Part shown: positions 48,250-61,560 of the stretch, in pieces
How the letters are laid out: each line of letters opens with the position of its first letter
How positions within the stretch are numbered: position 1 is the first letter of the stretch
Assembly: GCA_030062745.1 (NCBI GenBank)
Contig: CP099841.1
Location: 31,178,368-31,242,367 of the forward strand
DNA: 64,000 nt
Direction: 5' to 3'
Source: Capitulum mitella
Taxonomy: Eukaryota; Arthropoda; Thecostraca; Pollicipedomorpha; Pollicipedidae
Position numbers and translations under genes: made by a program
The notes under the pieces: model-generated
Told to the model about the DNA's origin: nothing
Seen by the model: the letters and a program-made list of their open reading frames with translations, nothing else
The model's database searches: none

Positions 48250-49120
48250 AACTGCCGTTTTCGATCAATTCAAAGGGGTCCCGCCGCTGCGGCTACAATT
48301 ACAGACGTGCATTTTTCACGCCGTAATCAGCTGGGCTGGGCGCGGCCCGCCGTGGTCGGCCGGCGGCCCCGACCGCCTGCCGGCTCCGGACGGCACCGGC
48401 GGACGGCGGCCGCAGCCGCCAGCTGCAGCCGCCAGCTGGCGGGGGCGGCCGCCGGCTGAGCGGGGCACCAGTGTGTGCGCGTGTGCCGGCGGCCGCCGGT
48501 ATCGACTGGGCGGCGGCGGCGCGCGCACGGCCGGCCGCGGCGTGGGTGGCGCCGGCGGCCGCGACACTCGCAGTGCGGCGACGCGGCCCTCCGGCAGCCC
48601 GCGGCGAGCAGCGGTCCGGCCCGACCATGTGGCGGCATGCGAGCGGCAGCCAGTGAGCGGGCGGACGGTGCCCGCAGCCCGTGACAGTCCGCCGACGCGC
48701 CCGCTGCCGCCATGTCCCGCCGCGCCGCGCTGACGGCGCTGCTCGCCTGTCTGGCGGCCGCCCGCTGTCCGGCGGCGGCGGCCGCGCCCCAGCCGCCCGC
48801 CGCGAACCTGCTGCACCGCCTGGCCGACCCGGCCGAGCCGGCCTGGCGGCGGACGGCGCGCCTCCAGCCGGCCCAGCCCGGCCAGCAGGCGTCGCAGGCG
48901 CTGGCCCGCACCGGCAGCGCGCTGGCCCAGCAGTTCCTGCGCAGCAGCCGCGCCGGCGGCCGCAAGCAGTACGACGTGCCGCTGATCGGTGAGTCCCACT
49001 GCCCGCCGGCCGGGCCGACCCAGTGAGTCACCGCGCTCCTCCAGCTCGCCTCGATATCTGCGCCGCGACGCCCGGACCGCGTGACGAATCTGCTCTAGAC
49101 GTTTTGGCGGCGCTGCTGCC
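48250..49120. other. GC-rich CpG island around a first exon
   Basis: This is a very GC-rich block with the secreted-protein first exon inside it. The 277-codon minus-strand frame across it is a shadow of base composition. Confidence 0.6.
48712..48988 (+). CDS. First coding exon of a secreted (neuropeptide/LDLa-type?) precursor
   Basis: ATG lies in a strong GCCGCCATG context with an in-frame TGA ten codons upstream (48682-48684). The 92 codons start MSRRAALTALLACLAAARC, a signal peptide (charged start, hydrophobic Leu/Ala core, Ala-rich cleavage zone near residues 20-26). An Ala/Gln/Pro-rich stretch follows, then RSSRAGGRKQYDVPLI, and the exon stops after one further base (G) at a consensus donor GGTGAGT, phase 1. 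GRK could be a basic cleavage site. From memory, arthropod precursors with an LDL-receptor class A module have a QYDVP-IECP sequence at this kind of place, and G|AG would supply the E. That family link is tentative. No downstream exon (Cys-rich LDLa) was found in the remaining 15 kb. Confidence 0.65.
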
Positions 49121-52100
49121 GCCGACGCCGCCGGGGAGTAAGACGACATATGAAAGAATGCCTACATTACTCTAGTTTGAACTACAGTGTAAAGGTTTTA
49201 TGTTGGCCATTCTGTTCTTTAGCCCGTGTTTTGACTCGGCCCAAACTAGGCGTGGTGATCTGGAGGCTGTTTGTTAGTTATTGGAATAAAAGGACGCTCT
49301 GCGCGGCACACGGTAAAGTCAATCCAATCGAAAGGTGTACTGTATCAACTAGAGATAGGACGATGAACCAGTACGTTGTGAGCGTATTGTTCCTATTAAA
49401 TCTCTCTTTATCTGTTACAGCTGGTATGTGCTTTATTGGCAGGAAGTTCCTGTCAAAGAAGAGCAGTGTTATATTTGTATTCCCCGTTCCCGTTATGAAA
49501 TGCTCCGACAAAAGAAAAAAAGACAAAAAACAAAGAGGTGCCTACATGGCATGCCCTGGCCTTTAGCAAGCGTGATGTATATGATACACGACAGTGCACC
49601 GGAAAATAGGCTGGCTCGATATTGTTGCCATGAATCGCGTGACAAGATAATAACTCTATCGTAAATTATTCTGACAGAGGCCACCGAAATAGATACATGC
49701 GAAAAGTTGTAAAACTTGGTTGCCACATCAAAGCTACCATTTTCCGCGATTTTTGGCATGCTTCCTTTCCTCTGAGTTCTCTTGCCACAGAGTTTTTAGC
49801 GTCGTTTTGTCGGATCTGCTACTGCGGAAAGCAAACCCCTTCAACTCTTTTAGCATTATTGGCAATCCTCAGCACGGCGACGTAGAAACCGATAGCAACG
49901 CGTGCAAATCACGCGCCAGTACTGAATTACGCGATCATGCCGTGATAGCCATGCGCAGTGTCACGGGAGGTCTATTTTTGTAGGTTACGTCGATCGCGAT
50001 GGCCCGCACCCCACATCAGCGTTCGGGGTGGCGCTCAGCCAGCCGACGCTGCGGCCGGAACGTGCTCTGTTCACAAAGGCCATCCCGATCCATCCCAGCT
50101 GTTGCGCCCCCGGTCACGCCAGCGGCCGGCCGAAAAGGGTTCCGGTGAAATCTGCGGCGCCGCGCCGGACGGCGGCGGTGGACAGGGCTCCGACGGCAGC
50201 GGTCTGGCCTCGGGCGAGCGCCGCCGGTCCCGCTGGCCGAGTTCGGGGCGGGCGCGGCCGAGGCCGGCGCCAATCGACAAACCACCACCCGTCGGCCGGC
50301 GTCGGCCAACATTGCCCGAGGCGACGCGACCACTCACAGGCCGGCGCCCATTGACGTCACGCGTAGATGCCTGCGTAGTGCTAAATGGGCGCCATATCCA
50401 GCCCGGCCAGAGCGGCACCGGCCTGCGACGCAAGGTCACGCAAGGTCGGGGCCGGCCGCTGGCGGATATGATCGGGTGGCGGTCTGTTTGTTGTCGCGCC
50501 CGACGGGCCTGGGCCGCGCTAACGCCGGTCGGGCCGGGTCGATATCGCGGAAACTGAGGGAGCCCGGTCCGGTTTAGCACCGTGCCATACGGCGTAGTAT
50601 GGCTACCGCCCGATCTATAAATAACGCGCCGGCTATTTAGTATGTATGAACGACGCCGGTCGGCGTTAAGTGATACAAATGGAGACCAGCTGATTAGAGG
50701 ACGGATGTGGAGGGGCGGCTGCACGGGCTGGGCACGGCTCGTGGGTGGAAGCTGGCGGCAGGCAGCCGCTGCGCCTAGTTAGCGCGACCTCGCCTGGCTG
50801 CGCATCCAGTACCAACATGCATCGCTGCCTTTTTGCGCTTGCCGACGTAAACACAGTTTCCTGGTTTTGTTTCAAGTGTGTGCACAGCTCAGCCTCAAAT
50901 CTGCGCAGCTGTGGCCAGAGTCAAGCAGGGATTTCAGGACGATAAACCAGACGAAGGCATAGACGAAGGCATAGACGCCAGACGTGGCGGATAAGAGCAA
51001 TATAAAAATGACTCAGCCTCTTGCCGTTCAATGTCAAAGCGTATGCAACTGCTCTGAGTGCCTGGAGCTTTGGGTGTAGTGGACTTTTAGTGTAGTTCCG
51101 TTGTCCTTGGCGTTGGTGGTTAACAATGCATTTTTCCCCGATAATGTCATCACTGCCGCCACAGAATGCAAAAACATTTCACGAAACATTTCGTTCATCA
51201 TTTCCACTACATTCGCCCATTGAATGAAACCCGTCGTAAAAGTACCGGCTGCTGAGGTCCCCAGAGAGCACTGCAGTGTACCCGGTTACGTAATATGACC
51301 CATATGCTCGACTGAAATGTTTCATTTTATTTTCATCCGAATGCAGGTCTAGCTGTGCTGTAGACCTGGTAAAGGATGTACAAGGAACGCCACTCCGCAG
51401 ACTGCGATTGCGAAGATCAAACTTTAATTTCGCTGTTCGACTATTTGTGAACCCGGCACCGTTTGGGAGGCATCAAATAGGGTACCCCTCGGTTTTTTGT
51501 GGATAACTTTTGAACCGTTGAACCCATCCCAACCAAACATTCAGTACCCGTCCATCAATCAATTGTACACACTGACATCAAAACCATTTTCATGCTAGGC
51601 CAGGCCATGGAGATTTGACATCATAAATGAACTATTGCATGCATGTTTTCACCTCTTCGGGCGGTGGCGTGGACATGCTTCGTTTTTTGCATGGATTACG
51701 AGGATTTACACAGGAAACGGTTCCCAAAACGATATACAACCGTGCCATGTCAACATAAGAGGTCAGGTCAAGTCAGAGGTAAATGTCAAAACGGAATTAT
51801 AGGCATCTTTGTCGGTGGAAGGTCGTTCAGTAACATCAGAAAGCAATTATTGTTCCTGGCCATAAAAAAAAATAACTATCTGTCCTGAACTGGCTTCACC
51901 TTGACCCGATAAAGAGGAGACAGAATAGACTTGATTATCACCAGATTTTATTTCAGTTCTGTGTCTGACATGGTTAAAAATCCTAGCGAGTAGTTATTAC
52001 TCTTTGGCAGGAAGAGTACTGCAGCCTTATCTAGTCTGATCTTATCTGATGTCTGACCTTGGCTTGATGAAAAGCAGTCATTGCAAAAATGATAATCAGA

Positions 52101-53350
52101 AAGTTTCACTTCAGTCTTTTTTGTGCAGTATGTCAAAACGGCTGCGAGTTTGGCAGATAAAGTAAGGCCGGTATCTCACCCAACTAGGTTGACTTTAACC
52201 GGACATTTTAACATACTTCTGATGCATAATACTGTGACCTTTAATTAGGTACCCAGCTGAAGGCTCTAAACCGAATATATGGTGCACGAAATGGTGTCAG
52301 TTTTTCCGACGTCGTGGTACACGTTCGACGTGACCTGTGACGTTCTGAGTCATGTGACCAGAGCCGACGTAACATTTTCTGAATCGCAAGACTCAGGGTT
52401 ATCGATTGATGGTAGACCGGCTCAGATCCGACGGTTAGATCCTCAGATAACAGGGGTGCCCTTTTTAATCAGGAATCATCAGCCAATTTGCTACTTTTAA
52501 CACAAACCTTTTATCAAGAACCGATCTGCATATCATTTTCGGCCTTTCTGTTTCCCGAGTGTACTATGTGGGGGTGTAGACACCGAAAGGCCACAGAATT
52601 TACGTTCACAAATAGGGTCTTTGTGGTAAGCAACGCCACACATGGCTTAGGGGAACAAATAATCCCCCTTCCATGCGTTTTTATTTTTGTCTATCTCCAT
52701 TGTATTTGTGTGTGTGCTTTCCTTGCAGAGGGGCACCTGCAACATTTCTCTCTTGAAGGTGTGCAAGACATTAGAGCTGGTCTGTTCTCAGTAGGTCATA
52801 AAGAGAGAAACTAGATGCTGGAGCATTAACATTCGCATTTGTGGACGTCGTCAAGCAGTTTCTGCGTTAAACTAGCTTCCGAAATGCCTTTTGATGGGTG
52901 AAAAATTGAATTACGTCACCAGGACCAACCGAAACAATGCGACGTGGATCAAGGTGGCCATGATGTGCTCTTTTTCTGTCATTGTGAGGGGCTACTGTTC
53001 TCTACCGTCTACCAGTCTATGGTGTCCGCTTTTCACTCAACTCAGTGTAAATCATCCTTACGCACTTTCGTCACTTTTCGGAGCCGTTTTGGACCGCTCT
53101 CCGACCTTGCGCAGAGCGGCTTGTCAAGCTCAAACCGGTCCTGAATACCTCTGAATGCCTTGAATGACTGTGCCTGGCCCAGCCTTGAGCAGGTTCCGTG
53201 GATATGCCGGTCCCAGCTGCCGACGTAAGCACCGCCTGTCGGAGGGTAATATTACCCGTCTCCACATCGGTTAAGTTATAATTGTTATCTCGCGTACAAA
53301 CCGAAATGACCTGTCATATTTTCAACCATGCCGGTACAGGTGGAAGGTTG
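48989..53350 (+). other. Intron or intergenic sequence downstream of the secreted-protein exon
   Basis: It contains a GC island (49980-50800) with a TATA-like box, and AT-rich sequence with scattered GGTCA words. No coding exon was identified. Confidence 0.45.
50616..50623 (+). promoter_or_regulatory. TATAAATA at the edge of a GC island
   Basis: A TATA consensus lies immediately downstream of a 600-bp CpG-dense island, followed by ACGCGCCGGC. It could be a core promoter on the plus strand. No gene downstream was recognised. Confidence 0.2.
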
Positions 53351-53835
53351 TTGAGTTTTTGGAATTTTTTTGCAAACCACCCCAGAATAATTGTTCTGAT
53401 CCCCCCAAAATTTTGTGTAGCTGGGTTAACCTTATCAAAGAGCTTCTAAAAATTTAAGATCAATGCTTTGACATGTAACCGACCTTTGACCTCTTTATCG
53501 AGAGTTGAAGGAAGGAAGTTGAGTTTTTGGATTTTTTTTGCAAACCACCCCAGAATAATTGTTCTGATCCCCCCAAAATTTTGTGTAGCTGGGTTAACCT
53601 TATCAAAGAGCTTCTAAAAATTTAAGATCAATGCTTTGACATGTAACCGACCTTTGCCTCTTTTCGAGAGTTGAAGGAAGGAGTTGAGTTTTTGGATTTT
53701 TTTTGCAAACCACCCCAGAATAATTGTTCTGATCCCCCCAAAATTTTGTGTAGCTGGGTTAACCTTATCAAAGAGCTTCTAAAAATTTAAGATCAATGCT
53801 TTGACATGTAACCGACCTTTGACCTCTTTATCGAG
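53351..53835. repeat. 165-168-bp tandem repeat, three nearly identical copies
   Basis: Units start with TTGAGTTTTTGGA at 53351, 53519 and 53684. Each contains CAAACCACCCCAGAATAATT, GATCCCCCCAAAATTTTG, GGGTTAACC and a final TGACCT. The copies differ by only a few bases. Confidence 0.97.
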
Positions 53836-54859
53836 TGTATGTCTAAGGGAAATCACGATACGGCGACGGCTGTCTTCGAATAACAAACGTTTGAAATTAT
53901 TACACCATCAAGTGTTACTAAATTTTATCCAGTGACGTCACTAGTCTCACTGGCCTCCGCACTTTTGTCCTTGGTTAGGTCAAGGTCATCTTAGATTGAA
54001 ATAATGAACTGAGGCAATTGAGCTCTGGCCTTTCATTGACCTCAGTGTGGGCACGATGTAAATCTGAACGCTGATTACATAGCAACGGTAAATTTAGTCT
54101 GTGTTCGTTGTAAGGAGTCGTTTTGGGACCCTAAAAACGCAACATATGTGTCTTTCATACGACCTGATGAAAACATGAATCTCCTGATATGATTTTTTTT
54201 TCTTTTAGGTAGCCTATACGGTAGCTGCATGACTTAAAGGGGCCAAGCTAGATGTTGTATGAAAAAAAATAGTTTGACGCTGATTTCTGACTCTTGCTCT
54301 TTCACGTCAGGTGTGGAAATAGCTATGAGAGGGGTTGTACCAACCGACCCTCTGCACTGTGGAATGTGGCCAACTGGTGAATATTGGCGAGGTAATGCTG
54401 AACGTTATTACTTATGCTCAAATTCATCTTGAAGTCTGAAAGACAACAGTTCGGACCACTTATATAACTAGACCATATAAAATTTTACTCTTCTCTGTGA
54501 AGGCTAAAAATAAGTGGTCATATCGTGTCATATTTGTAACTTCGCCGTTTTCAAGACGGCTACCCGGTTCGTTAGCTGTTGCTTCCGTTCAGTTGCAGTT
54601 ACAGTTGCAGTTGCAGCGTTGCAGCTTCTCACGATACTTTCAGTTCCGAGACTGGCTTGTTCTGCCCGTCTGGGAAACATGAACTCCGGGATCGCACTGT
54701 ACCAGGACAACCATAGCGAGCAACTGCGCCTAGCCCCCGCCAGCTCCCACCCTCCAGCCTCCGAAGAATGGGGAGGCTGCCCACCACAGACCTTCAGGGG
54801 CCTCACCGACCAAGCCTGACGAGAAGCTTCCTCTGGTCGGCGCACAGTGGCCCCGCGGG

Positions 54860-55400
54860 TCTTGACACGGTCTGCGGGTCATCTGGCCAACTGCGGCGCA
54901 GTTGCAGCCGGCGGGGACAGAGGACGTCCCTGGGTCTGGCGCAGGGCTCAGCGGCCGCGGCCCGCGCCGCCGCCCGGGCGGAGGCAGCGGCTTCAGGCGC
55001 CGCTGGCCACCTCGTATCGGCCGCCTGCAGCTCGGCTCGGCGGCTACAGCCGGCTGGTATAAATAGGCGCCTATTATGGCCGGGTCTCACGGAACGGGCG
55101 CAGCGGCGGCGGCCGGCCGGGCACCGCCGCCGCCGCCGCCGGCCTCAAATGGTCGACTCAGGACGTGACTGGCCGTCCGGCCGCGGCCGGGCGCCACGTG
55201 ACCTCGTGAAGCGGGCGCTCGTCCCACCCTGAGGGGCGCTTACCCACGAGACGTGGCCGCTCATCCGACCGCCGAGAGGGCGCGGCCCCTTACCCGAGCC
55301 GAGGCGTGATCCATGATGCTGCTGCCCGGGCCGATTCATAATCTGTGATAATCTGTGACACTGGTACCCGGGTTGATTCGTGACCTGTGGTCGCTTGACT
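54860..55400. other. GC-rich island with TATA-like box
   Basis: This is CpG-dense DNA. The open frames are low-complexity. TATAAATAGGCGCC lies inside it. Confidence 0.45.
55058..55065 (+). promoter_or_regulatory. TATAAATA inside a GC island
   Basis: A TATA consensus is flanked by GGCTGG and GGCGCC. It is a plausible core promoter, but no following gene was identified. Confidence 0.2.
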
Positions 55401-58366
55401 GCCCCTCAGGTGGTGGCCTTAGGCCCGAGACGTTTCGAGGAAATAAAAGCTATGTACAACGTCAAACAAGCACCCGTGATCTTTACAAAGCGCATCACCT
55501 ACATTTCTTTGGTTTCTTGACTCGAAGGCATTTTCACCGCTAAGAAGCTAGATTAATGCTTTTAAAATGCATACAGGTTACACATAACTGTGCGTCTTAT
55601 GTCATTTTCCTTGAAGTACGCAATTGGCTTGTGTCTGAAAGCATTTAGATCCGTCGGACTGCGCTATTCAGGACATCTTATTACGCAGCTCGCTTTATCA
55701 GTCAAACGCGTGCTTTGTTATTCGAATCTGCAGTCGTATTGCAGTCGGACTAAGAGCTGAGAAAGTCTTTGACGAACGTCTTCACAAGCCTGCTGCTCCA
55801 CGTCCTCCCTGTGACCTTTTGCCAGCAATCACCACTTTTCTCGGAGGCAGGTGCCAGTGTGATTGCAACGAGGCCGAAACAGCCTTCCGGAAATTGTGAA
55901 ACCTTATTTACGCGACTATACCTTGTTTACGGTGAGTGGGGCGAGCGAAGTAATGCAGGGTTTGGATGGACTGTATTTACGTTCAACATCGTTTTTTCGA
56001 GAGACGTTTAAAAAAATCCTGTTGAGCATGAACATACCTCTTAAGTATGTTCGGGGCCTTGCATGACCTAACGCTCTTTACGATTTTGTCTCCATTTAAG
56101 ACAGATATGTACTGTTGCAATGGATGTCCAAACTGTGTGCGAAGACACACATATGAATAATAGTACCGGTTCCGCGCTAAACTGTTCAGAATCAAGCATA
56201 TTAATTTTGAAGAGTTCAGGGGACTTTCGAAGAATATAACATTTAATGAATGGAAACCATCTTGACCCATGGACCTAATCTAATATGTTAATCGAGCGCC
56301 GTCGCAGTCGTCCTATGACTATGATATCCTAAGCTTAATCGGCGAACAGGTAATAACTAGTAATAATGTATTGCATCAGTGCCGGGTAACAGTATGTCTT
56401 CGCTCGTTATGCTCTTCAGTATCCTTTCCAAAATCAATATTACCAATGGCGGTGCCAGGAGCCTGAAGTGGACGATAAAAATGGAAAACCTTGGCACAGT
56501 TATTGTACATCTGTGTCCTGGTAACGATGGTAAAGGTCTTACCGCCACGTATGGGCACGAATTAAGGCTGTCATGAGACCGCCCATGACAAAAGTCATGT
56601 CGGGCAATATGTCAAAAGGTATACGCTAAACGAGAAAGTCAGAAAATGTTACCAGTCGTCTCTGCACACCATGACTATGTCTGTTAGAGCCTTTCCTGAA
56701 ATAATAACGTTTATCAGCTAATTTTACTTAACAAGTCGTGTCGAGTACAACTTTTGGATCCTCCGGATCCGTCACTGTCATAAAATGTAACAAATGTGTC
56801 AGTGGACACGACATGAACAGCTACATTGTACGAACATGGTCTGATTTTCGTGACATCAGAGATATACCATTGAAAGCGTAGCCTTCAAAGTCGTGCAAAC
56901 TTGAACAAGACTGCTTTCAAAAACCCAGCTCTGAAAAACTGAAGGCATGGATATAGCAAAAAAGTGAAGAAAAGTTTGTAACAATCCTAGTTCTCCGTGG
57001 TTTTTAGGAAATGGTGAACGAACTAACTTTTCAGGAGGATTAATATGTCCAGCCCGTATGAAGTTAATTGGCCTTATGTCAGATCCTGTAATTCAAGGAA
57101 AGTCTATGCAACGTTGGTAAATGAAATGTTGTATATGGAAATAGAATGGCAACCCATCTTTAAAGATGTTAGGTCTGTCAGATCTTAGCGTAACGTTTGG
57201 ACGAATAACATACGTGGCACAAATGCAAGTGCCTAATTTTAGGCAAGGTTAATTAGAGATGCTTTTATTCTAATTTGCCATCATCTTCAAATGTTTTTTA
57301 TCTTGACATTGTCAATAAGTGATCCGCATTTCGATAACAAAGCGACATGTGTTCTGCTATCTACTTTGTTAAAAAATCGATGCCCTAGTCAATCGCAACT
57401 GCTGCTAGTTCACGTTAGTCAGTTGAGCTGAGATATTGCGTTTTATTTCAGCATCCTTAAGTCTTCTTCCTCAGTTATTGCAGCATTGACATGCCGCATG
57501 CCGCAAATTATAGTCATCAAATGCATCTGAAAGTCCAGGGCAACCAAAGGATTGGAAGACAAAAAATACCAACGAGTTAGATGGTACTAGAGGCCTGTAC
57601 ATAAAACAGCGAATAGGCCCATATCCAACTTCGGGCTTGGGCCCCTAGTGTTTCACCAATGATTCTGTCGAAACAGGGCTACAGACATTTCCCGATCGAT
57701 TGTGCCGTGCTCAGATCCGATTGATCCAGAGCTTGCTATCGTTAGCTGGCCTGGGGTCCAGCTAAGATCCCAGAATAACCTCTGTGCAAGCAAGCGTGGC
57801 CGGCATAACGGGAACACCAAGACGGATCCAAATGGGTCGCCCTTCTTGCCGAAGGCCCAAAAAGGCGTCTTGTTAGCAATGCCCGGACTTCGCTCTCTCC
57901 CCAGCGCTGGCTTCCATCATTAATGATGTGCATCACTCTTGCAGCATAAAATAAAATGTATCTGGGGGTCCATCATTAGCTTTTATCCCGACCTGTGTCA
58001 GGCTGACGACAAACGGTGGAGGTTAACGGAGACAGCTTGTTCAGCTTTTCCTCAAATAAACACAGTCATTTAAAGAAAATGTATTCAAAAATTTAGTGGT
58101 AGACATTCAATACTGCTTTTTCTCATGGCGTATTGTTTAATTAGGTTGAGTTTTTAAACACATCGACGTGACATGTACATGACATACAATGACATTTAAA
58201 TACATGATGTTCATAATTTTATGTATGAACGTCAGCCAATTCACTGGAGCTAAAAACAAACTGTCCTGAAAGCGAAGCAACGCGATATTAAAACGAAGTT
58301 CCCTTTTTCCTTTTAGTATACTTCTACTCATGACAAATGTATTTTTCGTCGTTTTGGTTACTGAAG
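55401..58366. other. Intergenic, nothing recognised
   Basis: This is AT-leaning DNA. Only short open frames without recognisable similarity are present. Confidence 0.5.
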
Positions 58367-58370
58367 TTAA

Positions 58371-59581
58371 CCCTATTCCCGGCAGGGGGGGGCGGAATCC
58401 GCCCCCCCTCGGGTTTTTTGCTTGCCAATTCCAGGCTTTTTGACGCAGTTTCACGAAACTTGGTGACTTTTCCTAGCTATTCCTTCTACGCGCCGTGACA
58501 AAATTTCGAAATTCTAATTTGCTCAGGGGCGGAGCCAGGCAACGTTTTTGGGAGGCACCTCAGGTCATTTTTGGCCATGTTGAGGATAAAAGGAAAATGT
58601 CTGCCAAAAACAGAGTTTTTAAGATAGAACTTAAAACTTTATATGAATATATAGCTAAATAGTTGGGCAATGTGCATATGTAATTTTGTTTATCTGAAGT
58701 CACTTTACAAGGTCAGGTCAAGGTCAAAAGTCAAAATTTGTTTTTTCGCAATAATTTCGGCGCCGTTTTTTCGAATGCCAAACCCGGAATATGTATGACG
58801 TAGAACAATGCCCTCTACTTGTGTACCAAGTTTCAGCTTGATATCAGGTCAGGTCACGGAGCTATGACCTAAAATGTCAGTGCACGTACCCTATATCGCA
58901 AAAGCCAAAAAATGAATTTTTTGGAATAGAGTGAATTTAATCGATTAAAAACGTTTACAGATAATATTGAATGCACACGACATCATTCCAGGTGACCCCA
59001 AGGTCACTGGAGGTCATTTAAGGTCAAAGGTCACAAGTTGATCTGAGAAACGTGTGACCATGACAGTTCCCCCCTTTTTATGTCCCTGGCACCGCCTATG
59101 CTAACATTATACAAACATTGTAATGCGATTTGTACTTCTTTAGCATAACATGATTAGCAGAAGCTAAAAAAAGTGTTTTGGCCTCTTTTGTTCATTCCGT
59201 TATTGGAAAACTAATCCCCCTATTTTTGAAACCCTGTGAACGCCCATGAATTTTATCAAAATTTCAAATTTGCATACCCATGGTAAAAGCCCTATCCATA
59301 ATCTCTCGATTGATGCCAGTTTCATCGAAATCGGTCCATAAACAACGGAGTTATAAGAAGTCAAAAAGCACCCCCCATTTTGACATTTTTGCCCCCCTGT
59401 ATCCACAAATTTGAAAATTTTGAAAATTTCTTTTTATAAAAATGTAGTTCACGTCACGGAAAATCGATTGCCGTTTGTTGCGATGAAATCGGATGAGTAG
59501 TTCTCGAGATCTCAGGGGGGGGCCGAATCCGCCCCCCCCTGCCGGGAATCGGCCATACCGTCTAGCCCTCCGGGAATAGGG
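58371..59581 (+). mobile_element. TTAA MITE family 1, copy C (best preserved)
   Basis: It is flanked by perfect TTAA at 58367-58370 and 59582-59585. The ends are CCCTATTCCCGG and CCGGGAATAGGG, with G/C palindromes at both subterminal positions. It is 1,211 bp with no transposase. The DR1 lies at 59021-59033, with a further AGGTCAGGTCAAGGTCA cluster at 58710-58726. Confidence 0.9.
59021..59033 (+). promoter_or_regulatory. DR1 nuclear-receptor motif in MITE copy C
   Basis: Perfect AGGTCA-A-AGGTCA at the place corresponding to copies A and B. Confidence 0.55.
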
Positions 59582-59585
59582 TTAA

Positions 59586-60640
59586 AGTAGTAAACAGTGA
59601 GACAATGGTACCCAAATAGACTTTCTAATTTATGCCGTATTTCTTCCTTTAATAAACACTAAAATCATGTCTACTGGAAAAAGTAATTCAAGAAGAATCC
59701 AAAATAACCATTATGACCTAATTTTCTTTCCATTTATGTTTCCACTCTAAAGGCCATTAGCAACCAGAGATAAGGTGAGTTTGTGTTACCATTTGGTTAA
59801 AATTTCCACTAATCCCTTGTGATCCATTGCTGCTCTTCAGGCAGCTTTTAACTTGAAACAGTTATTCAGAGTCTATAGAAGTTGCAATGTTTCTGACCAA
59901 TAGTCAAAACTTAATTGTATTCCCCTGAAAAAATCAGATTTTTCAAAATCCTTTATTTGCAATGTTTCAAAAGAGACTGACAGACTTGGAGGCACATAAC
60001 AAGTATATCATATTAAAATCAGGAGGGGACTTTTGCTCATATTGTATCTAAAACAATAATGTGAAGATTTCCCGATAACTGACGTGGTCGTTAGTCGCTA
60101 GTACTCCCCAGTCAGCTGTACATACATAATATACATACAGTTATCCTCCAACAACCTTGTATGCGATTTCCGTAAAAAGCCGATCCAATCTACCACCTCT
60201 GATGCATACGCAACACGGAAAAACAAACTGGTCCCCACCGTTACATTTTCACCAAATTTCTCCTTCATCGTTCTACACATCTACCTGTTATCGACTTAGC
60301 ATAAATATACGATAGAAAACACACGTTTGTCGCGTTCTACTCATAAAATGTCTGACAATGTTATGATATTATATTTGATTATGTTATGTCCCCTGATTAT
60401 AAACCCTCCACTCATGTCTTGGTCGTATCAGCTTTTACCGTCCAAACGCATCGTGCCGCTGTGGTGCACTATGAAGCTGGTCACGCCTGCGACTTGTCCT
60501 CCTTTGTCCTCCTGCGTGTCGCGTAGCGTGTATTGGGCGCCTTGTCAACGCGATGACGTCACTGGTTTGTTGTCATCGGTCCGACGCGGAGCTGTCAAGG
60601 AATGACGTCATACAATGGCGTCATCACGGCTAATGCTTCT
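59586..60640. other. Intergenic, nothing recognised
   Basis: This is AT-rich DNA with no supported feature. Confidence 0.5.
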
Positions 60641-61560
60641 GGTTGGATGACGTGCTTCATTGTCAACGACCGCGGAAAACCGTGTCGGCCGGCGGCGACA
60701 ATTAGGCACGCCAATAGCGTCGCCAGAGCGGCGGTAATGGCCCCTTTTCTGACCCGGGGTCGCTATTTACAAGATAAATTTCACATTGTATGCGCCAAGC
60801 TTGGACGTTCGAAACAGAACAGGGCTGTGAAAAAGTACCCTCTGCCAGCGCGCGGGACGGACTGGCTTCCACTCTCACACCCCGAGGAGCGCAACCGCAC
60901 ATCCATCAGCAAACGCGAGCCGGTTAGGGCGCAATGTTTCTGGACGGCTGAAACGGGCGGCGGCGGCCGGCGCCGCCTCTGCCGCCGGGGCGGCCGCTGG
61001 CACGGTGCCAGCTCGTCCGCGGGCTAATAATAGTGCCGAGCTGGCGGCAGGGCGGCGGGCGACCCTGCTTATAGACGTTCTGGCTGGACGCGCCGCCCCG
61101 GCGGCCGCGCGCTCGGTCGCACGACGACCTGGTGACCGTAGCGAGACGTCCGTGCACTCCGCCGTCCCGCCGGCACCGCCGCCCCGGACGCCGCCGCCGG
61201 CTAACGCCTCCGCCGCCCGGCCGCCGCCGCCGCCGCCGCCGCACTGCCGATCCATAGACGGAGGCGCTGGCGCTCGGCCAAGGGCGTCCCGGCCGCCGGC
61301 AGTTTCATTCATGGTTTCTTGCCATTCAGATGGGGTGGCGCGACGGCGTCGGCAGTCTGCCAGGGCTGCGGGCAGGCCGCGCCGGGGCCTTGGCGGACTC
61401 CGCGGCACCGTGCCGGCCTCTGGCGGGATGCAGCTGGCCTATGGGAGGCCCTCTGCACACTTCTGGAGGCCACTGAGTTCTGCCATGAGGCTACTGAGCT
61501 CTGCGTAGACAATCCTGGATGCGACGTCACTGAGCCCTGCTGGAAGACTCTAGTTTTTTG
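60641..61560. other. GC-rich island
   Basis: This CpG-dense island contains a (CCG)n-like stretch near 61212-61242. Long open frames on both strands (up to 177 codons) are low-complexity and not supported as genes. Confidence 0.5.

Noticed and set aside
48316-49149. 277-codon minus-strand frame opposite the secreted-protein exon
   Set aside because: It is a GC-composition shadow with Arg/Pro/Ala-rich sequence and no domain. The plus-strand exon has a signal peptide, Kozak context, upstream stop and donor.
51480-52250. AT-rich stretch with GGTACCC words near both ends, considered as another MITE
   Set aside because: The end words could not be shown to form terminal inverted repeats with a target duplication.
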